64,000 bases of DNA from Mastigias papua (taxonomy: Eukaryota > Cnidaria > Scyphozoa > Rhizostomeae > Mastigiidae), in the NCBI GenBank assembly GCA_964019165.1, contig OZ025274.1, positions 10,673,907 through 10,737,906 of the forward strand. The letters are read 5' to 3'. Below, piece after piece: positions 1 through 12,229 of this stretch (its first letter is position 1; every line of letters starts with the position of its first letter). Both the position numbers and the translations under genes were made by a program. The notes beneath the pieces were generated by a model. The model did not search any database and had not been told where the DNA came from. It worked only from the letters and a program-made list of their open reading frames with translations.

Positions 1-1901
1 GCAATCATGTCTACTTAGAATTGAGATTAATGTACCCTGTGTACCCCCGTGATTTTATTGGCGTCTATAGTTTTGCTGTTATGCGTATTGATGGATTTTC
101 CTTGTAATTAGAATTTGTTTTATAATAGCAGATTTCAGAATAGATCTGGAAGATCTGGAAAGGGGGTAAACTCGAAAATGTCCGGGGAAACCTGTAAAGG
201 TCAAGGATTTTTTCCCTTCCTTCTGTGAAAATCGGGGCGTTGGTATGCAACTTTCTTAAAATTATGTAGTATCGTACGTCACGATGTGGTAGTTATTATT
301 TGGTATTTCATTGGGAGATCGGTTTGGACTTATTTTGTTGCACCCTCCTTGCACCATTGTATTACTTTTTCTTGTTTGCCAGTGGGACAATTGACACATA
401 TTTATCTGTTTGAACTCCGTATGTTAAGTTGTTTTTTATGACAAAAGTGATGTTTACAAGTTTGCTTTGAGCATCAAATTGCCAACTCGAGATTCTATTT
501 CGTATTCTTGTTTTTGCAGTCCAGGAATACTATAGATTCTAACTTTGAGGTAAGCGTGTACCTTTTGAGAAGTGGTTGAATTGAAGAGGCACATTGGAAG
601 AAATATCTAGGAAAGAAGCACTTTGTATGGACTCTGAACGTTGAATAATATTGCCTGCCTCTTTGCTACTACTGTAGAACAGAAGATAGGAAATGTGAAC
701 ACGAAAACGATATTAATGTAATTTCATTTGATTGAGTTTTTAAAATCGAGGCGTACTGGTTAAACCTATAGCTCAATGAAAATAAGATAAAAATGAAATA
801 TTAGACTCCTTATGCATCTGTCATAATACCTTTCAATGAATTACAATTATCTCTTTTGTTTTCTACTTATTTTTAATATTCTTTATTATCCTTTAGCCAA
901 TAGCAAATCCTAACGACCAATGTCACATAGCATGTTTCTGTTTGATTTCTCGCTTGGATCTTAGAACTCAGCTACAGATTTTTGTACACAATTAGGTTTA
1001 AGAGGACATCGGCGGTAGATTTTCTGACTATTGCAAAATAGGCCGCACAAATGTGATTTTTTGTTTGGATGGGGCACTTCATTCGTTTCTTCAATTTTAC
1101 ATCAAAGCGCTGCCTAGTTTACCTCTCGGACATTTCCTCGCTGGCCCCCTCCGCTAAAAGCTGCCATTGTTCGAATCCCAGTATTTTGGTAAATACAACA
1201 TGAGTACTGCTAAGGCCTTGGAGGATTTAAAAGAAAATGACATTCCATTTAATGAGAGTTCGAAAGTGAATACTTCAAGGATGGGACCTTAGTTAAGACC
1301 TTGAAGGTGTCCAAGAAGTGCACTACTTTTTTTGTACAGCAGTTAGATCCAGTGCCACATTTGAGTGTCTTTTTTATATTTACTATTCATGTTTCACATT
1401 TGAGTGTCTTTTATATTTACTATTCATGTTTCACATTTGAGTGTCTTTTTGATACTATTCACTTTTCATATTTTGGTCGGAAAACTTTTATTATCCTACC
1501 AATGGAACTTGTGTTGCAGAAATATCCGTTATCAATATATCTATTAAAATTATGGAAGTAATTAGTTGTAATGTTTGTTTCTTACCAACCTATTTTATAT
1601 AGCTATATTTCTTAAAATCTAGCTTTTTGTAGAATTGATCATTTAGGTGAATAAATAGAAGAACAGGAACGGATCTTTATGTTTTCCCTATTCGCAGAAG
1701 TCTTTCCTTTAGCTTTAGTGCAATAATTTTACCATGATAGGTACTTTTTATTTCCAGTAATTATTGAGTTAGCAGATAAATTTCATTGTATATACCAAGA
1801 TTCTGTTTTATACGTCAATGGTTTTATCGATCTAACAGAATGTATGTCAACTTTGTTTGAACGCCGAAATTCAGCCAAGCTGCTGCTAAAATATCCCCCG
1901 A
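1..1901. other. Intergenic, no gene recognised
   Basis: I found no convincing coding exon on either strand here. The one clear structure is a short tandem repeat near 1360-1465, listed separately. A plausible poly(A) signal for the minus-strand gene at 1902-3440 lies at about 1747-1752 (TTTATT on the plus strand, AATAAA on the minus strand). Confidence 0.6.
1359..1465. repeat. Tandem repeat, about 39-bp unit, nearly 3 copies
   Basis: The phrase CACATTTGAGTGTCTTTT, followed by a TATTTACTATTCATGTTT-like stretch, occurs three times head to tail; the last copy is diverged. A spurious open frame through the repeat is explained by it. Confidence 0.85.
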
Positions 1902-3440
1902 TTATGGCGTGTTCCCCATTCCTGCTCGCCCTGGTCCAGTTGCACTAAGCCCACTTTTCTTTGGTCCGGGCTTCGGTTTCCTTTCATTGCTAAATTGACT
2001 ACCTGATTTCCCACCCGATGTTGCCTCATTTTGAATTGTCTTATCCTTTCCTTTATTTTTTCCATTCTTATTTTTGGTAGCAGTTTTCGCCAGGTTTGCA
2101 GCTAACTTAGCTATTTGTTTTACTGCTTTGTTTGTTTCTTTCCCTATTTCACCATCAGGACTCTTTCTCGATATGTCGCTCTTCTTGGAGCTTTTAGGTT
2201 GATCTTCGATGGCTCTTTTTGCACCGTCGCTGCCAATGTCTTCCTCTTTCTCGTCATCAAGCGATTTCAAAACCTCTTTTGCTCTTGCGAGTATCGACTT
2301 GACCGTGCTAGGCTCAGACACTTCATAGGTCGGCTCATCAACCGGTGTTTCAATACTTGCCTTGGGCAATATTTGCTTCTTTTCACCGGTTGCGGCAGCA
2401 GGTACTGTCTCTTGTAACTTTTTCAATGCATCACTTTCTTTCATGTCCATAGCTGGGGTCTCCTTTTGCTCAGACCCGTTCGGTAATGTTCTAACAAATC
2501 CAGACATAGTACTTGGCGCTTGCGGTGACAGATCTACTGCAGTTGACTTTTCATCTCCCTTTGTTGCTTTCTTTCCTCCTGACTTTGCTTTCGACGAATT
2601 GGCCGACCCCGCCGATGGCTTCTTAGCGGACGATTTACTGTCTTTACTCTTTTCCTCTTCTATGTCTTCTGTTTCTTTTTTATCTTTCGATGACGGCTTT
2701 GATTGTAACTCGTTGAGGTGCTTTTCCAGAAGTCCCATTAGTTCTTTTGACGAAGTATCTGCAAAGTATGGAATGTAATAAAAGTTGTGACGTGGTAAAC
2801 AACTTAATGACACATTGTTATTAGTAGTTTTGAATTCGATTATGATATTTTATCGTGATTCAATAAATTTCACTTTTGACAAATCGATATTGGGACGATG
2901 TTAGAACTCTCTCTATTCTCTTGTCCATTTGTTTTCCTCACCTGCAAGTAGCTTGTTTTCAACAGCATTTTCAGAATCTTCATCAACATCAGTCAATTTT
3001 TCAGCTACAAAAGAAGAAGTGGCCTTTAATCTAAAGATTGTTTTATGATACTAGATAGGCAATATATTACGTGATTCGGAAAGATAATAAATTTTTGCTG
3101 CATTTTTGTGTTTTGGAACTTGCCCTTATTATGAAACTTAAAATACAGTTTTATGTATAGAGAGTTCTTTTCTATCATGGATTCTTCAACGAAAGGAGTA
3201 GTGAATTGACCCCCATTGGCTGAGCTAGTTAGCCAATCATATGTAATATTCCTCATAGTATGTGAATTTACCTGCATCTGGGTATGAACTTTTGTTCACT
3301 TTTCGGTAGTTATCGAAAACTTCATACTGTGGTGAATTCCTCACGATAATACTACTATTCAATATATCGTGAAATTTTTCTCGTTTCTTAGGCAATATTG
3401 AAATTCTGTGTTTCGAAAATTTATTCAAATCTAATTCCAT
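1902..3440 (-). CDS. Lys/Ser/Glu-rich low-complexity protein, three exons
   Basis: Exons on the minus strand are 3272-3440, 2942-3004 and 1902-2758. The joins are GCAG|gtaaat to ttgtag|CTGAA and TTGCAG|gtgagg to tttgcag|ATACTT. Phases agree and the total is 1,089 nt (362 residues). The N-terminal exon starts MELDLNKFSK and is ordinary in composition. From about residue 80 on it becomes rich in Lys, Ser, Glu, Asp and Ala with runs such as KNKNGKNKGKDK, and ends in a Pro/Gly/Lys-rich tail. I see no cysteines, no recognised domain and no obvious signal peptide. The base before the ATG follows a possible acceptor (ccctgtag|C), so a further 5' exon carrying the true start may be missing. The charged, repetitive make-up suggests a disordered protein, perhaps matrix-associated or nuclear; the function is unknown. 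The stop lies just upstream of a possible poly(A) signal near 1750. Confidence 0.62.
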
Positions 3441-3756
3441 GCTACAGGGACATTAAATCAAATTGAAAAACGTTGCTTACGTCACATTAAACATGAGGGA
3501 TCGATTTCATTTATTTTCCGTCATTTTCTAAACGTTATCATATATCTTTTCATTATTTTAATTCATTTTTAATACTACATTTGACTACAATGCATAGAAA
3601 CATATAAGGTTTCTAGTAATATGTGCTTGTTCCAGAGGATTACGTGTTGAATTTGTCATGTTTAAGTAACATTGTAGCATAAATATTCAGAAACATTGTG
3701 CTTCCCAGTCCTTTGCAGATTTTTCAGGAGTTGCAATGCCATTGATCTAAGTTCCC

Positions 3757-6700
3757 TTAGAAATTTCTCGTCACAAAATCTGCACACATCTGTTCGATGG
3801 TATCTGCATTAAGTTCTGTATTGTCACTTTGCTTCGGACTTTACTCATTTTGACAGGTTAGCCTATCTACCAGATAAATTTTTGTAGCTGTCTAGGTTAA
3901 AATTCACCCATCATATCTAGCATTCTCAATTGTTTTTTTATTAGTATTGATATTTGAATGTCATGAATGGTATGTTCTTGTCTAAAAGTAGCTTACATAG
4001 ATAGTGCCTTTAAAAAAAGAATACTTTGTGATCATATCAATGCAATTTTTGTACAACATGGCTTGAGCGGTTTATACATTGAGAAAAGTGAGCATTCTGG
4101 TTACGCCTAAGATTGCTAATTTATAATAAAGGCAATCAACAATGTATCAACAATGTATAGATAATAAGTTTTTAGTCAATTTTACTGAATATCACTTAAA
4201 TTTAACATGTCTTCAATTATTGGTTCAAATTACCTGAGGAGTGAGACCGGCAAGCATAGTTTAGGAGAAGGTATAATAAATTTCCAGGACAAACTGTCTT
4301 CTTATCTTCTAAATCGTCTGATGTTGCCTTGACAATGCAAGTGCTTAAGCCATCGCATTTCTTTTTTAGGTTTATCTTGGCTGAGGGGCCATTGTCACAT
4401 TCCATCTCTTGAACCCCTGTGGGACAATATTTTGAATTAGCACGCCTACCCCAGAACGCATCAGTGATGTCGATTTTCCATCCAGCTTTGCATTCGAGAG
4501 TAGCTTCTTCTGAGTCGCACAAGACAACTCCCTTTGAGTCTGATATGCACGTGTAATTGACAATGAGATATTTATTCACGCCTGGACAATGGTGAGTACC
4601 ATTCTTTTGTAAGTATCTGGATGAACAAATTTTTATAAAAATTATTCGAATGTGATCAGATTTGACTTTTAAGGACCCATTTGCATTTACATTCGTATTT
4701 AGCATTTCACATGTGAATTCATTGCTCCCAGTCCACATCCGTACGCTCGCACTTCGCAAAACGTCCGCGTATGGACTGGAGACAATAAGTTTGCATGCTA
4801 AATTTGAAGTCTGAATTTAAGTGTAAATGGAACTTAAAAGGGGAAGAGTACATTTGGAGTCATCTTTTTTAAGCAGGTAGCCGATCTTTTGTTGTTTAGA
4901 TACTGTTGGGAATCCTTCATTTTGGGCCTTTCGTATTTAGGAATTCTTCATTGTTAGTTATACAAACTTCTTTCTTATTTGTGATAGTTGTTGTATTGGC
5001 GTCATAGCCTCGTTTAAGCTTATGCCGCACGGTATTGTAGGAAATCATTATACCAAACCTGCTGACTAAGCTGTTAGAACTTACTAGAATAAATACATGA
5101 CTAGGAGCTATGCAAAACTTTTGGTCGGTAAATTTAAAGATTCCATAACTAAGTGGGGCCATTTTAGACATACTGAAAAGCTTGTTTTCCGACACTCATC
5201 AGAGTATAGAATGTCGGATACCGACCGAAAGGTGAACCGAAATATGTAGCCAGATGCGGATGCAAGTGATAAGATAAATAATATGTCCATTTAGCCGTAT
5301 GATTGGCCATTTCAAGCATTAATATGTAATTGGTATACCAATACTGCAGGTGCTTGCTGCAAAGAAAGGCAAAATCTTACTGATGTCTTGCTTGTAATGT
5401 GCACCCAGGCTTTCCTTCGCAATAACCTCGAACTAGATCAAGGGTTTCTTCTGCTCCTTCACAATCCGTCACTGGATCTCCATCATCTGAAGGGCAGACC
5501 TTATCAGAAACTCTTCCCCAAAACGCATGCGTGATAGCAATATTTGAGCCATCCCTGCATGCAATTGCTCTTTTCATCCCAGTGCATATGACAATTGTTT
5601 TAGCTGTAAAGTAGTGAAAAGAAATTGTCATGTACATGCTCTGGAAAAATGAATTTGGAACTCAGCATTTATTTAATGAAATCATCCATACTAATGCTTT
5701 ACTTAGTACAGTGCGTCCTCATTCTTCCAGGCGTGCTTGTCTGACATTCTTTATCCGTGCGCCGAGTTGTTGGCAGTAATTGGTAATATTGGCAATTAAG
5801 AATTCAACAGACTCGCAGGTCAGACAGAACTTAATCAACGTAACTCCTCTGTTGTTCACCAAACATAACCCTCCAGCACATTTATCCCCTCTGACTATGT
5901 ATATTATCATTCATTTGCATGGAATGATTAGTAACTTAGCCGTTGAAATCCTCTGGTGGTGTCATTTCTTCTTTTTAAGACTATAGGTTTATTCAGAGGA
6001 TTATACCATCCTCAAGGTATATCCAAAATTTTGTTTATCTGAATAGCTTGTTGACAAAATTAAGTTGCTGCATCCGTTGCTGCATTAGTTTGCTGCACCC
6101 GTTGTTGCTGTAGCTAGTTGCATATTAACAATGCATTTTTACTTCTATATTGCTCACCAAAACTAGTTCGAATAATAGCTGATAATTCATCCCTGTGACC
6201 AACATCATTTCTTTCTTTACAGACAGTCGCCAATTCTCTACTTCCTTCTCCCCTCCCCCATGAAAAATATTAATTTATCTGTGGGAAATGACGAGTTGAA
6301 GGTCAACAGTATGAAGTATCGTCCAGACAGGCAAGGTAATTTTATGATACCTCGAAAAGTCTTCTAACTGTTTTGGTGAGGATTGTCACCTATAAACTGT
6401 TTATGCAAATTACTGTAATGTGTCATATTTGCAAATTTGTAAGAATAACCTCAAATGTGATAAGACTGCTATTATTCAGTACTTACTGGCCGTAACGTCC
6501 ATCTGTAATGGGGAATTTCTACCAAAGTCGTATCCTGTATAAGAGAAAATGTGCACGTCAAGGAATGAAGTGATGGAATCATTGAAGATTTGACAGCTAT
6601 TTTCCCTCATCGTGATTTACAATTTAATCATGAACTAAGATCTGGTATATCAGCGATACATTACTCAATATTATAAAACTCAAAGATCAACGTAAAGTGA

Positions 6701-7397
6701 ACATTTTACTTATATTTATGAATTCTAATTTCTCTTGACGAACATAAGTTAAGAGCAAATCCTGATACAGTCACGTCTGTATTATTGGAGATGGAGAATG
6801 GATAATTGCAGAGTGTACATTCATTGGCTTTAGAAGTGGTGCAATACTTATGTCCCCCTAGTGTACTTACACCATTCATTAGAATACTGCGAGATCTTAT
6901 AACGGTGTTCAAAACAGGACTCTAAATTGGAATATTCTGCAAATTTGTTGCTGATAATTTTATAATTATTTGATGATTCTGATCCTTAGATCTGAAGTTA
7001 GAATATGAGAATGTTGTCCAAAGGAATTCAAATTGAAACTGCAAAGTTTTGTGAATGGGACAGAAATATAATTCCCAATTATTTATAACTAATACTTCAT
7101 AAATATGGAAGGTAACTCATTAAGAAGACACCCATATTATATTTTTGTTCAGAACTTCTATATCGTATCAAGGTACATGTTATACCTAAAGATAATGACA
7201 CATGTTTATTATTACTTGAAGTTATGCACATATTTATAGAAGCTATGTTACTGTTGCAATATAACAGTGCTGAATTTGATTTGTAAATAACATAAAATTA
7301 TAGATATTAATAGTAATCTTGACATTACATTACCTCCAGCTAGTGTTTGCGATATAAAATAGATGGTTATGCATAGTAAGGCCTTTTTCAAAGTCAT
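3757..7397 (-). CDS. Secreted lectin with two SUEL (galactose/rhamnose-binding) domains
   Basis: Five coding exons: 7334-7397, 6487-6534, 5381-5603, 4234-4616 and 3757-3815. Together they give 777 nt (258 residues) with every phase matching. Exon 1 encodes a signal peptide (MTLKKALLCITIYFISQ). Residues about 40-125 form one SUEL lectin domain, split by an intron in its second half, and residues about 130-225 form a second, complete one. Each has eight cysteines in the family spacing and a CPG...YL...NY.C end. The family binds L-rhamnose or D-galactose and commonly has tandem domains. The usual YGR and DPC ligand motifs are changed here to WGR and to HC or VC, so sugar specificity may differ. 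The last exon (ELNADTIEQMCADFVTRNF, stop) is the weakest; an acceptor 12 nt further in also fits. The ATG lies 9 nt after an acceptor (ttctcttcccag), which implies a noncoding first exon upstream. Confidence 0.85.
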
Positions 7398-7406
7398 TTT
7401 GAAAAT

Positions 7407-10400
7407 CTGGGAAGAGAAAAGCTAAGAGTTCACGCATACTTATTTAACAAGTAGATTGATTTACACTACAAGCATTAGTTCCTTAGCTGTTTAGACTTAA
7501 TGGCAGTCTTCCCGATCTGACTTATCATTCCTTCATAGTCTTATCTGTTTAAAGCGCACAGCAACTGAAAGGACTCGAGGTAGAACGAATTGATATAGCT
7601 CTGACCAATGGCATCTATAACCCAAACACTGTATTCTTTTAAATGGCAATAAACATCGTGTAATATAATTGAGTTTCCCATATGAGTGATAAACATCTAC
7701 AGATGCCATGATGGACTAACTGGTTACTCTCTTGTCTTCCTTTCCTGCTGTCCAGTTTAGAAATAATTCCCCAGAAAAACTAAAGTACATAACCATTTTG
7801 CGAAAGTCAGATAAATGGAGATTGAATATAACTTGAAAAATAGTTTCGAAACTAAAGCTGAACCAACATGAAACTCAAACGAAGCTCAAAATACCAATAG
7901 AGTCTTTAGGCAGTATGCGGATGTGAAATATTCTTCAGTAATTTAGAATAGATTATTTGATATCTCTATGTTCAAACGTTGTGCAAAATTTAGTAAGGTT
8001 AATACGAAAAATTATTTGACAGATATAACACAATCTTTTGTCGTATAATCAAATATCTGTACTACTGACATGGATGTTGTAAGAAGCTCTTTGTATTGGC
8101 CTTTCAATTTGTAATTAAGATTTTTAATGATAATAATTGACTCTCCTTAGAGTATGGAAGATCTCCAGGATTCATTTCACCTTTATAGTTGTCTTGGACA
8201 TGGATGGCTGGTAGTTCCTTGCCATCCGCCTCAACAAACCTGTTTGTGTTGAATCACTGATGAACAAAGGAATCACGAGGTAAAACTAGATAAAGATAAC
8301 GGAATCCTTACCATTGGCCTTTCTCTCGTTAACTCTTCTCTCCCTGTCATGAAATTCAATGTCCTATTAGTTTATGCAATAGCTAGCATATGTGATGTAA
8401 TGTATTTGTAACTACGCTCATAGCCTCCCCGTAAATCGCAGCTGTGCCTACACCGTCGTATTGCAAGAATTATCATACCCTGCAGGTATTGACCCATCGG
8501 GTTATGAGTCGTAACTGAACCGTGCAGCTACGATCGTGAACGCTTTACGGAGATACAATCACAACTTGTTTTATGCTATCTAATTTGCATCCCATCAATA
8601 TCCAGTTGATACAATTGAACATTTATATTGAAGTGGCAAAACAGATACATCACCGATATGCCGGAATTCTCCCTTTCCTCATAGTAACTTCAATCCTGGC
8701 CGCTAACCGTCTGTGTCAACATATGGAAATCATTGATTTTGAGTGCACACGCATAATCATGATAGTGCACCCTTTGTGATTTTCCTATATGTTTTGAAAG
8801 AGCATAAGTCAAACAAAGAATTGTCTATCGCATAGTGAGGTATTGTATGTTTTTCTCGCATCTCTTGCATACATAAAGGATTTAGTCAGCTGAAATTATA
8901 AAATTGCTAGATTTGTTTGTATTTATTGTTTGTTACATTAAAAATCTGTTGGAGAAACTGGAACTATGCATTGAAACTAGAATGCTGACATTGGTAGTGA
9001 GAGGAACAGGAGGTACATAATAATATTCAATATTTATTTTTCCCTATTTAATGTGATTTTAATGTTTTTGCCCCGAAGTTAGTAGTATTGCATTTGTCAA
9101 ATTGATCGTATTGCATTTGCCAACTTGATCCCAAGCAAATTTGTAGGACAGAATCTATGCATGAAGGATTAATTCTGGATTGGAGTTGTATTATTTTACT
9201 GTTTAGGATAGTAATTTTATAAATATGTTATTGCGAGTTTCTGAGGCAGGCATTTTTTAGCTATTTGAGATATCGTGCACCTAGAGCACCCACTTAGATC
9301 ATAATTTAAGGCATTCCCTTTGATTACAATGTAATTGTAACTTTATTGCTATATCCTTTATACTTTAGAGTGCTTTGCACCAGAGCAATTTTAAGCATCC
9401 TAGTCTTCTTTAGAAAATTTGAGCATTACCGTACATTTAGCAAGGTTGAGATAAAATTTGTAGCGTAAATGCTTTGGCAATGAGAATTCGATTGTTGTAA
9501 CGTGGATAGAATCAATATAACTGGAATAGCAGAAGCAATCAGTTGCAATAGAGTGAATTTACAGATTAAATAACTTCACACTAATGAATTTAATCTTAGC
9601 GGGAGGAGGTACACAATAGCTCATACAATTTGCAGACACAAAATCAATAACTGTTATGGTAATACCATGAATATTAATGCTATACCATACGACATTTCAA
9701 ATGTAACTCGTTACAAACGAGTTATTCTTTGTAAACAAAAAGCTCTTATCTACTCAATCGCAAGAGTTTGCAGCTATTTCAAGCCAGTACCTAAATCATG
9801 CATAAATCTGGCTAGACGCAAGAGCGTTATGGCTCATATTAGAATTCAGATTGGAACATTGGAACCTTCGTGACGTATTATGTATTGTCTAAAAAAGAAG
9901 ATTAATCTGAAAATCCTTAAAATAAGAAAGCAAAGCATAGCAGATGCCTGATACAAACGCATTTAGGCTATTTCAAACTAATTTTACTAATCCTGTTGCA
10001 TGATACTATCATTGGTAGGGATATCATTTGTAGGAATATCATTGGTAGGAACATCATCTGGACATTATCATCTTGTATTGGAAATACTCAGCCAATTCTC
10101 CATTCTATTTTCAACTACAGAACAAAGTTGCCTTTTTCTGCATCTGCAAGTTTTAAAATCTCCTTTTTTTCTTTAGTCATGGCTGGGTCCCTAAGAGAAC
10201 TGCATTAATACTATGTCTACTAGTTTATCAACATACATCAGTTAGGTACATTTCTACCTTAAAGATTAACCCATAAAACAAAGAAATACAAAATTGCTCT
10301 TTTTGTGCATTCCACTGCTGGATTTGTTTCAAGTTTTACTTCAAATATATAAATAGTTAACTAAATCCTACTTAACTAAAAGTATCCAACACAGTAGTGG

Positions 10401-10500
10401 AGCAAAACACATATAAACGCGCTGATTTAGGCCTGATGATTGGGCAAATCACAAGAAACCGATGGTCGAGTAATTGAGTATGTTGCACTTTAGCTTCCTT
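7407..10500. other. Region upstream of the lectin gene, no confident gene
   Basis: This stretch should contain the untranslated first exon and promoter of the minus-strand lectin gene, but I cannot place them. A strong minus-strand donor (AATG|gtaagg, about 8309) and an acceptor (cacaaacag, about 8240) flank short open stretches that could be untranslated or alternative exons. At 10010-10060 there are three imperfect copies of ATCATTGGTAGG. The rest looks like unremarkable AT-rich DNA. Confidence 0.45.
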
Positions 10501-10510
10501 TAATCTCTTC

Positions 10511-10762
<252 letters not shown>

Positions 10763-11132
10763 GCTGAAGACAATTAAAGAAAAGACATGGTATCTGTGAC
10801 TCTGAGTTTCATGCTAGTGCATTCATCAGACAGACCCTATTCTCAGCTGTATACTTTGCTCTGTACTGGTTTTGTGCATTGAGCACTATCTCGTCAGTTA
10901 AGAGATATATATTGTCCACGGAGAAGATATATATATATATTTCAGTACAAAGACCGCAACCAAAAAAAGAGACATTTCTTCGTCTTGATTTTATAACGAC
11001 ATATCCAGTGGTACTATTGCGACTTTAAAATTAATCTACCACATATCCAAGAAGTAAACGTTTCGACTCACACGAGAGTCATCATCAGTATTATAAGGAT
11101 GAATGAGGAAAATATATCTATATATGAAGTGG

Positions 11133-11136
<4 letters not shown>

Positions 11137-11168
<32 letters not shown>
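11137..11168. repeat. (AT)n tract between outer and inner left arms
   Basis: Short alternating AT run separating the left outer arm from the left inner arm of the nested inverted repeat. Confidence 0.9.
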
Positions 11169-11173
<5 letters not shown>

Positions 11174-11216
11174 CAATTCGGCTAAGGCTGACATAGGTAA
11201 ATACTAAGTCATGAGT

Positions 11217-11357
11217 GGGCTACCACAATTGGAAAATTTATTTTGGCCCCAGTGCGGATTCGAACTCACGATGTTTAGATCAGAAGACTCCTGTGCTAAT
11301 CAATTGCGCCATTCAGGCACAAAAGAATAGCGGTGGAATCTTAAGGTCATTCTACCG
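11217..11357 (-). mobile_element. tRNA-derived SINE copy 1
   Basis: Read on the minus strand it has a tRNA-like head with an A box (TGGCGCAATTGATTAGCAC) and a B box (GTTCGAATCCGC), the two RNA polymerase III internal promoter elements. The head is followed by a CCAAAATAAATTTTCC body. The cloverleaf anticodon stem does not form cleanly, so this is a SINE head rather than a working tRNA. Confidence 0.75.
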
Positions 11358-11386
11358 TGAGTCCCTCAACGCATCTAGGGCCTTCT

Positions 11387-11530
11387 CGGTAGAATGACCT
11401 TAAGATTCCACCGCTATTCTTTTGTGCCTGAATGGCGCAATTGATTAGCACAGGAGTCTTCTGATCTAAACATCGTGAGTTCGAATCCGCACTGGGGCCA
11501 AAATAAATTTTCCAATTGTGGTAGCCCACT
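11387..11530 (+). mobile_element. tRNA-derived SINE copy 2
   Basis: A box at 11433-11451 and B box at 11479-11490. Identical to copy 1 in the opposite orientation, forming the right arm of the inner inverted repeat. Unlike copies 1 and 3 it lacks the AGAAGGCCCTAGATGCG segment upstream. Confidence 0.75.
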
Positions 11531-11620
11531 CATGACTTAGTATTTACCTATGTCAGCCTTAGCCGAATTGATATAATATAGTACGCTTGGCTCTGAAGAA
11601 GGCATTATAGCCGAAACATA

Positions 11621-11803
11621 GAGAAGGCCCTAGATGCGTTGAGGGACTCACGGTAGAATGACCTTAAGATTCCACCGCTATTCTTTTGTGCCTGAATGGC
11701 GCAATTGATTAGCACAGGAGTCTTCTGATCTAAACATCGTGAGTTCGAATCCGCACTGGGGCCAAAATAAATTTTCCAATTGTGGTAGCCCACTCATGAC
11801 TTA

Positions 11804-11806
<3 letters not shown>
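11621..11806 (+). mobile_element. tRNA-derived SINE copy 3
   Basis: A box at 11697-11715 and B box at 11743-11754. It is preceded by AGAAGGCCCTAGATGCG, which is the reverse complement of the inner inverted-repeat loop, and runs straight into an (AT)n tract. A motif of the form CTGAAGAAGGC...GCCGAAAC lies just upstream at about 11595-11621. Confidence 0.75.

Positions 11807-11872
<66 letters not shown>
11806..11872. repeat. (AT)n microsatellite
   Basis: Alternating AT tract directly following SINE copy 3. Confidence 0.95.
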
Positions 11873-11876
<4 letters not shown>

Positions 11877-12071
11877 CCTCATTCATCCTTTTAATACTGA
11901 TGATGACTCTCGTGTGAGTCGAAACGTTTACTTCTTGGATATGTCGTAGATTAATTTTAAAGTCGCAATAGTACCACTGGATATGTCGTTATAAAATCAA
12001 GACGAAGAAATGTCTCTTTTTTTGGTTGCGGTCTTTGTACTGAAGTTTATTTTAAAGCTGCGTTTTCCATC

Positions 12072-12227
<156 letters not shown>

Positions 12228-12229
12228 GA

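Larger units (their letters stand above)
11170..11574. repeat. Perfect inverted repeat, 188-bp arms, 29-bp loop
   Basis: Arm 11170-11357 pairs with 11387-11574 around a 29-nt spacer. The arms appear identical: both strands give the same translated open frame. Each arm carries one copy of a tRNA-like SINE, in opposite orientations. Confidence 0.93.
10941..12044. repeat. Nested inverted repeat (outer arms)
   Basis: The outer arms are 10941-11114 and 11873-12044, reverse complements with only a few mismatches that I could find. They enclose AT tracts and the inner inverted repeat. Each arm contains a hairpin-like motif, CTGATGATGACTC ... GAGTCGAAAC (11063-11096 reversed, 11898-11931 forward). 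The arrangement suggests head-to-head insertion or fold-back duplication of one repeat family. Confidence 0.9.

Noticed and set aside
3481..3700. Upstream start exons for the Lys/Ser-rich gene (short ATG stretches with donors)
   Set aside because: One would leave a 39-bp intron and the other starts within 60 bp of the lectin stop; neither encodes a convincing signal peptide.
11426..11500. Functional tRNA genes
   Set aside because: A and B boxes are present, but the anticodon stem does not pair and the acceptor stem is not followed by a normal end; SINE heads are the better explanation.
11215..11793. Three near-identical 60-residue open frames
   Set aside because: They are the tRNA-like SINE copies read through; identity reflects the inverted repeat.
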